NCBI GenBank assembly: GCA_963748075.1
Contig: CAVVHQ010000040.1
Location: 1-19,299 of the forward strand
Length of the DNA stretch: 19,299 nucleotides
DNA from: VRUE01 sp963748075
GTDB lineage: Bacteria > Actinomycetota > Thermoleophilia > Solirubrobacterales > 70-9
Reading direction: 5' to 3'
Of the stretch, positions 15,264 to 19,299 are shown piece by piece. The translations under genes were made by a program, and so were the position numbers. The notes beneath the pieces are model-generated. The model was not told where the DNA came from. It saw only the letters and a list, made by a program, of their open reading frames with translations, and did no database searches. How positions within the stretch are numbered: position 1 is the stretch's first letter; each line of letters starts with the position of its first letter.

Positions 15264-15381
15264 ACAGGACCCGCGGCCGAGCGCATGGTCCCTCGGGCGA
15301 CAGGACCCGCCCGCGTAGCGCACGGTCACGGGGCAGCAGGACCCGCCCGCCACCGCGCATGGTCCCGACGACAGGACCCGC
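15261..15381. repeat. 36-bp tandem repeat array, four degenerate units
   Basis: The unit start GCGACAGGACCCGC occurs at 15261-15274 and 15297-15310, as GCAGCAGGACCCGC at 15333-15346 and as ACGACAGGACCCGC at 15368-15381. Spacings are 36, 36 and 35 bp. Units end in a related GCGCAYGGTCMC. The last unit runs to within a few bases of the DUF1385 stop. A perfect inverted copy of the 14-nt head lies at 9787-9800. Together with the two features above this fills the 392-bp gap upstream of prfA; no gene is seen there. Confidence 0.75.
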
Positions 15382-15387
15382 GCGCCG

Positions 15388-16377
15388 CTACGCGACGATC
15401 TCTATGGGCGCCTCATCGGCAGCGATCGGCTTCTCCTCGGCCAGAACCTTGTCGAGAGAGGCAATCGCCACCGCGAGCTGCTCTTCGTCGGGCTCGCGGG
15501 TGGTCAGGTTCTGCAGCATCAGGCCCGGCCACATCACGGCCCGCACCCAGCGCTTGCGGCGGTTCTTGCCGGCCCACTTGATCACCTCGTAGGAGAGGCC
15601 GGCGATCAGCGGGATGCCGAGGATGCGCGAGGCGAGCAGCCAGTACCAGGCGGGCAGGCCGATCGGCGCGAAGACGAAGATCGCCAGCACCATCACGATC
15701 AGCAGGAAGCTGGTGCCGCAGCGGGGGTGCAGGCGGGAGTAGAGCTTGGCGCGCGAGGGAACCAGCTCGTCCTCGGCCTCGTAGCAGGAGATCGTCTTGT
15801 GCTCGGCGCCGTGGTACTCGAAGACGCGCCGCAGGTCCGGCAGGCGGCTGATCGCGACGAGGTAGCCGATGAAGATCGCCGTCCGCAGCAGTCCCTCGAT
15901 CAGCCAGAAGAGGAGGGGCGAGCCGAGCTGGTCCTTGATCAGGCTGGTCAGCCCGACCGGGACGACGAAGAAGAGGCCGATCGCCAGCGCCATCGAGAGG
16001 ACGATCGTCGCCCCCCAGATCCAGCCGCCGATCTCCTCCTTGTTGCCCTCCTCGTCCTCCTCCATCTGCGCGTTGGCGGAGATCGCCAGGGCGCGGAAGC
16101 CGATCTTCAGCGACTCGCCGAGCGCGACGACGCCGCGCAGCACCGGCAGCCGCCAGAGGCGATGGCGCTTCGCCCAGGGGACCAGCGGCTCGGAGCTGAG
16201 CTCGATCTGGCCCTCGGGGTTGCGCACCGCGACCGCCCAGGTGGAGACGGCGCGCATCATCACGCCCTCCAGCACCGCCTGTCCGCCGACCGGCGCGTCG
16301 CGCTTGGCGACCAGGGCGCCGTCGGGCATCCGCACCGGGTCGGCGCCGTTGCGCGTCGCTGTCTCCTGGCTACCCAT
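15388..16377 (-). CDS. DUF1385-family membrane protein
   Basis: A 329-residue integral membrane protein of the DUF1385 family (Pfam PF07136; a metal-dependent-enzyme-like annotation exists for some members). The signature VGGQAVLEGVMMR (30-42) is near the N-terminus. The conserved cytoplasmic part includes FEYHGAEHKTISCYEAED and the RLHPRCGTSF motif, whose His and Cys residues could bind a metal. Hydrophobic segments include 120-145, 155-178, 225-250 and 252-266. ATG at 16377 is chosen by the distance to the signature; no Shine-Dalgarno is visible. In many Gram-positive genomes this gene lies beside prfA and rpmE, as here. Its biochemical function is unknown to me. Confidence 0.92.
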   Translation of the reverse strand: MGSQETATRNGADPVRMPDGALVAKRDAPVGGQAVLEGVMMRAVSTWAVAVRNPEGQIELSSEPLVPWAKRHRLWRLPVLRGVVALGESLKIGFRALAISANAQMEEDEEGNKEEIGGWIWGATIVLSMALAIGLFFVVPVGLTSLIKDQLGSPLLFWLIEGLLRTAIFIGYLVAISRLPDLRRVFEYHGAEHKTISCYEAEDELVPSRAKLYSRLHPRCGTSFLLIVMVLAIFVFAPIGLPAWYWLLASRILGIPLIAGLSYEVIKWAGKNRRKRWVRAVMWPGLMLQNLTTREPDEEQLAVAIASLDKVLAEEKPIAADEAPIEIVA

Positions 16378-16382
16378 GGGAG

Positions 16383-16437
16383 TCTGCGCTTCGCTCGCGC
16401 GCGCAGAGCCGGATCTGGACGCGCGCTCGCTCCGCGC
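16383..16437. repeat. Two small hairpins between rpmE and the DUF1385 gene
   Basis: TCTGCGC (16383-16389) pairs with GCGCAGA (16401-16407), and GCGCG (16421-16425) pairs with CGCGC (16433-16437). Both have CGCTCG-rich loops. They occupy most of the 68-bp gap. There is no U-tract on the transcribed strand. Confidence 0.45.
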
Positions 16438-16445
16438 TCACAGCG

Positions 16446-16661
16446 CTACTTCCCGGCCTTGGCGTGCTTGGCGGCGCGCCGCTGGAACCTCTCCACCCGG
16501 CCGCCGGTGTCGACCAGCTTCTGCTTGCCCGTGTAGAACGGGTGGCACTCGGAGCAGAGCTCGACGTGGAGGTCCGCCTCCGTGGAGCGCGTGTAGAACT
16601 GGTTGCCGCACGAGCAGTGCACGTTGGCGAGGGTGTATTCGGGGTGGATCCCGGCTTTCAT
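16446..16661 (-). CDS. rpmE: 50S ribosomal protein L31, zinc-binding form
   Basis: L31 sits on the central protuberance and bridges to the 30S head. The 71 residues contain HCSCGNQFYTRST (15-27) and ELCSECHPFYTGKQKLVDTGGRVERF (34-59). Cys16, Cys18, Cys36 and Cys39 make the full zinc set, so this is the C+ form (RpmE) and not the cysteine-free paralogue. ATG at 16661 (MKAGIHPEYTL) begins only 2 bp after the tetR stop, with no Shine-Dalgarno. A TACACT -10-like hexamer (complement of 16672-16677) just upstream could give a nearly leaderless transcript. In mycobacteria the gene precedes prfA, as it does here apart from the DUF1385 insertion. Confidence 0.96.
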   Translation of the reverse strand: MKAGIHPEYTLANVHCSCGNQFYTRSTEADLHVELCSECHPFYTGKQKLVDTGGRVERFQRRAAKHAKAGK

Positions 16662-16663
16662 CG

Positions 16664-17293
16664 TCAGCCAAGTGTAGGGAAGTGCGCGCCGCCGCCCGAC
16701 CCCGCGCTGAGCCCCGCAAGCAGCGTCTCGAGCGTGCGGCCGACCTCGGCCCGCATCCGCTCCGGATCCTCGGCGCGGGCGACCAGCATCGCCGCCTCGT
16801 CGAGCGCCCCCATCAGCAGGTGGGCGAGCGGGCGGATCGGCTGCTCGGCAATCGCGCCGGCCTCGACCGCCGCCTGCAGCGTCCCCTCGATCAGCCCGAG
16901 GCCGTGCTCGGCGGCGATCTCGCGCCAGCGGTCCCAGCCGAGCACCGACGGCCCGTCGAGCAGGGCGATCCGCTGCACATCGGGCTCGGTGCAGGCCCTC
17001 AGGAGCGTCTCGGCGCCCGCCCGCATCGCCTCCAGCGGCTCCGGGGCGCCGAGCGCCGCGGTGGCGATCCGCTGGGCGAGCTCCGCCTCGATTCGCTCGT
17101 ATACCGCCTCGAAGAGGTCTCGCTTGCCGTCGAAGTGGTGGTAGAGCGCACCCCTGGTGACGCCGGCCGCGCGGACGATCTCCTCGGTGCCGACATCGGC
17201 ATAGCCGCGCTCGGCGAACAGCGCCCGCGCCGCCTCGATCAGGGCGTTGCGGGTCGCCTCCGAGCGCTCGACCTGGGTCCGTTTGACATTCAT
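16664..17293 (-). CDS. TetR-family transcriptional regulator
   Basis: A one-domain repressor with an N-terminal DNA-binding helix-turn-helix and a helical ligand-binding domain. From ATG at 17293 (MNVKRTQVERSEATRNALIEAARALFAERGY) it has 209 residues. The TetR signature is seen in DVGTEEIVRAAGVTRGALYHHFDGKRDLFEAVYERIEAEL (about 33-72). The C-terminal domain is hydrophobic and variable, so the ligand is unknown. It is divergent from the alpha/beta hydrolase. The palindrome ATTCATAC-TGCCT-GTATGTAT covers its own start codon and both promoters, so autorepression and control of the hydrolase are expected. A longer frame upstream exists but runs through the operator. rpmE follows only 2 bp after its stop. 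Confidence 0.93.
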   Translation of the reverse strand: MNVKRTQVERSEATRNALIEAARALFAERGYADVGTEEIVRAAGVTRGALYHHFDGKRDLFEAVYERIEAELAQRIATAALGAPEPLEAMRAGAETLLRACTEPDVQRIALLDGPSVLGWDRWREIAAEHGLGLIEGTLQAAVEAGAIAEQPIRPLAHLLMGALDEAAMLVARAEDPERMRAEVGRTLETLLAGLSAGSGGGAHFPTLG

Positions 17294-17311
17294 ACTGCCT
17301 GTATGTATCTT
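17283..17311 (+). promoter_or_regulatory. Sigma-70-type promoter of the hydrolase gene
   Basis: TTGACA (17283-17288, perfect -35), a 17-nt spacer and TATCTT (17306-17311, four of six -10 bases). The spacer is filled by the TetR palindrome. Transcription would start near 17318, giving a leader of about 36 nt before ATG at 17354. Confidence 0.7.
17288..17308. promoter_or_regulatory. TetR-type operator in the divergent promoter region
   Basis: CATAC (17291-17295) and GTATG (17301-17305) are perfect arms about a 5-nt centre, TGCCT. Extended to ATTCATAC and GTATGTAT the match is 7 of 8. The site lies between the -35 and -10 of the hydrolase promoter and over the tetR start, the classic place for a repressor. 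Binding by the adjacent TetR protein is inferred. Confidence 0.75.
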
Positions 17312-17335
17312 AACCCTCCCGTCGCCCGGAAACAA
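17307..17335 (-). promoter_or_regulatory. Candidate tetR promoter
   Basis: On the minus strand TTGTTT (complement of 17330-17335) is followed after 17 nt by TAAGAT (complement of 17307-17312), each four of six to consensus. The start would lie inside the palindrome, a few bases before ATG at 17293. The -10 overlaps that of the hydrolase promoter on the other strand. Confidence 0.5.
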
Positions 17336-17342
17336 CGCTCCG

Positions 17343-17348
17343 AGGAGG
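17343..17348 (+). promoter_or_regulatory. Ribosome binding site of the hydrolase gene
   Basis: AGGAGG, a full anti-Shine-Dalgarno match, 5 nt before ATG at 17354. It fixes this start over the open frame that runs upstream. Such strong sites are rare in this window. Confidence 0.8.
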
Positions 17349-17353
17349 ATGCG

Positions 17354-18193
17354 ATGCCCCAGTCAGACCAGCGCCGCGAGATCGACCTGCCCGCCGGCAC
17401 GATCCGCTACCGCGAGGCGGGCGCGGGGAAGCCGGTCGTCTTCGTCCACGGCTTCCTGGTCGACGGGAGGCTCTGGGGCGGCGTGGTCGACAGCCTCTCC
17501 GAGCGCTGCCGCTGCCTCGCCCCCGACTGGCCGATGGGCTCGCAGCAGGTCGCGATGAAGCCGGACGCCGACCTCACCCCCTACGGGATCGCGGCGCTGA
17601 TCGCCAGCTTCCTCGAGGCGCTCGACCTGAGCGACGTGACGATCGTCGGCAACGACTCCGGCGGTGCGCTGTCGCAGGTGCTGGTCAGCCGCCACCCGGA
17701 GCGAATCGGCCGCCTCGTGCTGACCAACTGCGACAGCCACGAGAACTTCCCGCCGGGGATCTTCAAGGCGCTGCCGGCGCTCGCCAGGCTGCCCGGCGCG
17801 ATGACCGCGCTGCTCGCACCGGCCCGCGTCGGAGCCGTGGCGCGCGCCCTCTTCAAGCCCTTCGCGCGCACCCCGATCCCGGCCGATCTGGTCGAGTCGT
17901 GGGCGGCCCCGGCCCTGCACGATCACGCGGTTCGCCGCGACGCGAGGAAGTTCACGATCGGGATGAACAAGCGCTACACGCTGGAGGCCGCCGAGAAGCT
18001 GCGCGGCTCCGAGCTGCCGATCCTGCTCGCCTGGGCGCCCGGCGACCGCTTCTTCCCGATCTCCTACGCGGAACGGCTCGCCTCCGAAGTGGGCAACGCG
18101 AAGCTCGTCCGCGTCCCCGACGCGGGCACCTTCGTCCCCCTCGACCAGCCGCAGCTGCTGGCCGACGAGATCGCCGCCTTCGCCGCAACTTAG
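17354..18193 (+). CDS. Alpha/beta hydrolase with Asp nucleophile position and no catalytic His at the usual place
   Basis: A 279-residue cytoplasmic alpha/beta-hydrolase-fold protein. VVFVHGFLVDGRLW (28-41) gives the oxyanion HG segment (H32, G33). The nucleophile elbow reads VGNDSGG (98-104), putting Asp101 where Ser is usual, as in haloalkane dehalogenases and epoxide hydrolases. The acid turn is LLAWAPGDRFFP, with D231. The segment that normally carries the catalytic His reads PDAGTFVPLDQPQ, with Thr259 in place of His. Dehalogenase or epoxide-hydrolase activity is therefore doubtful; a diverged or non-hydrolytic role is possible. ATG at 17354 has a strong AGGAGG. It is divergent from tetR, shares its operator, and is followed by a hairpin. 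Confidence 0.88.
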   Translation: MPQSDQRREIDLPAGTIRYREAGAGKPVVFVHGFLVDGRLWGGVVDSLSERCRCLAPDWPMGSQQVAMKPDADLTPYGIAALIASFLEALDLSDVTIVGNDSGGALSQVLVSRHPERIGRLVLTNCDSHENFPPGIFKALPALARLPGAMTALLAPARVGAVARALFKPFARTPIPADLVESWAAPALHDHAVRRDARKFTIGMNKRYTLEAAEKLRGSELPILLAWAPGDRFFPISYAERLASEVGNAKLVRVPDAGTFVPLDQPQLLADEIAAFAAT

Positions 18194-18199
18194 TGACAT

Positions 18200-18218
18200 A
18201 ACGCGCAAAGTGCGCGTT
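18200..18218 (+). terminator. Terminator-like hairpin after the hydrolase gene
   Basis: AACGCGCA (18200-18207) and TGCGCGTT (18211-18218) form a perfect 8-bp stem with an AAG loop, 6 bp after the hydrolase stop. A weak T-rich stretch (GTTC) follows at once, and CCTTTTTCG comes about 17 nt later. It is probably a terminator or 3'-end stabiliser. Confidence 0.55.
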
Positions 18219-18293
18219 GTTCTCGGCCGATTCGCCTTTTTCGTCTGATCGAGGAGACACACTGGCTCAACGCCCCCCCACGGAGGAGAGCCA

Positions 18294-18500
18294 ATGCCAA
18301 GGGAAATCTTCGACCAGGATCGGCCCAGGAGCGCGATGGCGAGACGCCTCGACGAGGCCTTCGCGGGCTGCGAGCAGTGGACGCTCGCGCCGCCGGCTCA
18401 GCGGCGCAGCAAGACCGACTTCAGCCCACGAGCCTCCAGCTCCTCGAGGATGATCGGCAGGGCCGCCGAGGTGCGCGCCCAGGAACCGGGGGCGCTGTAG
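18294..18500 (+). CDS. Small ORF of unknown function with strong ribosome binding site
   Basis: ATG at 18294 is preceded by GGAGGAG with a 5-7 nt spacer, one of the strongest sites in the window. The predicted 68 residues begin MPREIFDQDRPRSAMARRLDE, polar and plausible as a soluble protein. From about residue 36 the frame overlaps the 3' end of the convergent deacetylase gene and becomes serine- and arginine-rich, as antisense sequence does. The likeliest reading is the 5' remnant of a gene cut off at a rearrangement joint; a short real protein is possible. I do not recognise a family. Confidence 0.35.
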   Translation: MPREIFDQDRPRSAMARRLDEAFAGCEQWTLAPPAQRRSKTDFSPRASSSSRMIGRAAEVRAQEPGAL

Positions 18501-19098
18501 TAGTCGGCGTCGTGCAGGAGGACGATGTCCCCGCCGCGCAGGCCGGCGATCGCCCGCCGGGCGATCGAGTCCGGCGTGGCGCGACGGGTCCAGTCCCTGC
18601 CCCACTTCGACCAGAGCACCGGCCGCCAACCGCGGCTGCGGATCGCCCTCAGGGCCGAGCCGCTGTAGATCCCGTAGGGGGGGCGGTGGTCGGCGATCGC
18701 CTCGCCACTCGCCTCCTCGACCGCTGCCCGGCCCCGCTCGGCGTCGTCGAGGGCCTGGGCCGCGGTCAGTCGCAGCATGTTGCGGTGGCGGTGGCAGTGC
18801 AGCTCGACCCGGTGGCCCGCGGCGACGATCTCCGCGGCCAGCGCCGGGCGCCGCGCCACCTGCTCGCCGACCAGGAAGAAGGTGGCGCGCGCGCTCTTCT
18901 CGCGCAGCGTCTCCAGGACCATCGGCGTGCCCTCCGGGATGGGGGCCGTCGTCGAAGGTGAGCGCGACGCCGCCGGCATCGTCCTGGCTGCGGCGGATCC
19001 GCAGTGCGCGCCCGACGGCCGGCACGACCGGCCCAGGCCGGCGCCGCCTGGGCGGCCGCCGCGGCCGCGGCGCCGGCGCCCAGCACCCTGCCGGTCAA
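18398..19098 (-). pseudogene. Polysaccharide deacetylase, broken by two frameshifts
   Basis: A NodB-fold deacetylase readable in three successive frames. From TTG at 19098 the first frame gives LTGRVLGAGAAAAAAAQAAP, a hydrophobic export or anchor segment. A shift near 19024-19045 leads to PAVGRALRIRRSQDDAGGVALTFDDGPHP, with the metal-binding DD of motif 1. A second shift at about 18930-18940 (one extra G within CCCGGAGGGC) leads to EGTPMVLETL, ATFFLVGEQV, HCHRHRNM (motif 2), RPPYGIYS (motif 3) and DIVLLHDADYYSAPGSW (motif 5). All motifs survive, so decay is recent or the shifts are sequencing errors. TTG overlaps the stop of the upstream small gene as TTGA. If repaired, it would trim acetyl groups from an envelope glycan. 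Confidence 0.8.
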
Positions 19099-19286
19099 GG
19101 GTTTGCGTGCGCGACGGAGCGCAGGGGCCGCGCGCCCGCCGGGCGGGCGCTCTGCACCCTCGACGCGTCTTCGTCCCTGCCGATGTGGATGCGGCCCTCC
19201 AGCGGCTTGGCGATCACTCGGTAGGGGCTCTCGCGGTGGATCGCCGCCAGCAGCATCACCACGGCGACGAGAGCGAGGCTACGCAC
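19095..19286 (-). CDS. Small membrane-anchored or secreted protein of unknown function
   Basis: GTG at 19286 gives 63 residues. A hydrophobic segment (SLALVAVVMLLAAI, 3-16) is followed by HRESPYRVIAKPLEGRIHIG and a less structured arginine-rich tail. The TGA stop overlaps the TTG start of the deacetylase by 4 nt, which argues for coupled translation and a real gene. The frame is still open to the right edge of the window (19299), so the start may lie outside. I do not recognise a family; a signal-anchor or periplasmic accessory of the deacetylase is a guess. Confidence 0.5.
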   Translation of the reverse strand: MRSLALVAVVMLLAAIHRESPYRVIAKPLEGRIHIGRDEDASRVQSARPAGARPLRSVAHANP

Positions 19287-19299
19287 AGCCGCGACCCTC

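Noticed and set aside
13931..15286. 451-residue version of prfA starting far upstream
   Set aside because: The extension is translated repeat DNA. RF1 proteins begin at a segment matching ATG 14995.
15261..15381. Possible CRISPR array (36-bp period)
   Set aside because: Only the 14-nt heads are conserved, the remainder of each unit is degenerate repeat and not unique spacer, and no cas genes are nearby.
17354..18193. Calling the hydrolase a haloalkane dehalogenase
   Set aside because: The Asp nucleophile position fits, but the catalytic His is replaced by Thr and no halide-binding Trp follows the elbow (GNDSGG, not DWG).
18267..19025. A separate 252-residue protein in the second deacetylase frame
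   Set aside because: Only its first 30 or so residues resemble a deacetylase; after the frameshift it becomes arginine-, glycine- and proline-rich off-frame sequence.

Overview
The window is high-GC DNA that looks like a chromosomal segment of an actinobacterium, most likely of the Thermoleophilia/Solirubrobacterales type (an inference from protein character and gene order; no marker rRNA is present). The order rpmE - prfA - prmC - sua5 - wecA - atpI-B-E-F-H-A, all on the minus strand, is the arrangement known from Actinobacteria such as Mycobacterium. Here it carries additions: a DUF1385 membrane protein between rpmE and prfA, and glyA, a DUF354 glycosyltransferase, a bacterial sugar transferase and an asparagine synthase between sua5 and wecA.

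Layout. 1-4567 is the ATP synthase operon (atpI-like, atpB, atpE, atpF, atpH, atpA; atpA runs off the left edge). 4568-4861 is its upstream region, with an unusual 119-bp palindromic element and a half copy of it. 4862-9756 is an envelope-polysaccharide block: a WecA/TagO-type phosphoglycosyltransferase, asnB, a sugar transferase and a DUF354 glycosyltransferase. 9923-11140 is glyA, whose 5' end looks frameshifted. 11261-12246 is an intact IS1595-family insertion sequence with an 8-bp target duplication, sitting inside a palindrome. 12273-14995 is a translation-factor block (TsaC/Sua5, PrmC, RF1). 14996-15387 is a repeat-rich gap. 15388-16661 holds DUF1385 and rpmE. 16664-18193 is a divergent TetR regulator/alpha-beta hydrolase pair with a well-formed operator between overlapping promoters. 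18294-19286 holds a small ORF with a strong ribosome binding site, a polysaccharide deacetylase broken by two frameshifts, and a small membrane-anchored or secreted protein coupled to it.

The most interesting signal is non-coding. Three elements (4702-4820, 13817-13931, 15141-15263) share one architecture. Each has perfect or near-perfect outer arms of 21-23 bp, an inner 8-10 bp stem built on a T5/A5 tract, then exactly 11 nt, then a related decamer (CGGAYRGCMR), in a 33-35 nt loop. In the first two copies the inner core is nearly identical while the outer arms differ in sequence, yet each stays perfectly self-complementary. This behaves like an undescribed ERIC- or Correia-like structured repeat family. 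Other gaps carry unrelated long palindromes (20-bp arms upstream of sua5, 15-bp arms upstream of asnB), and a 14-bp repeat unit is shared by two distant gaps.
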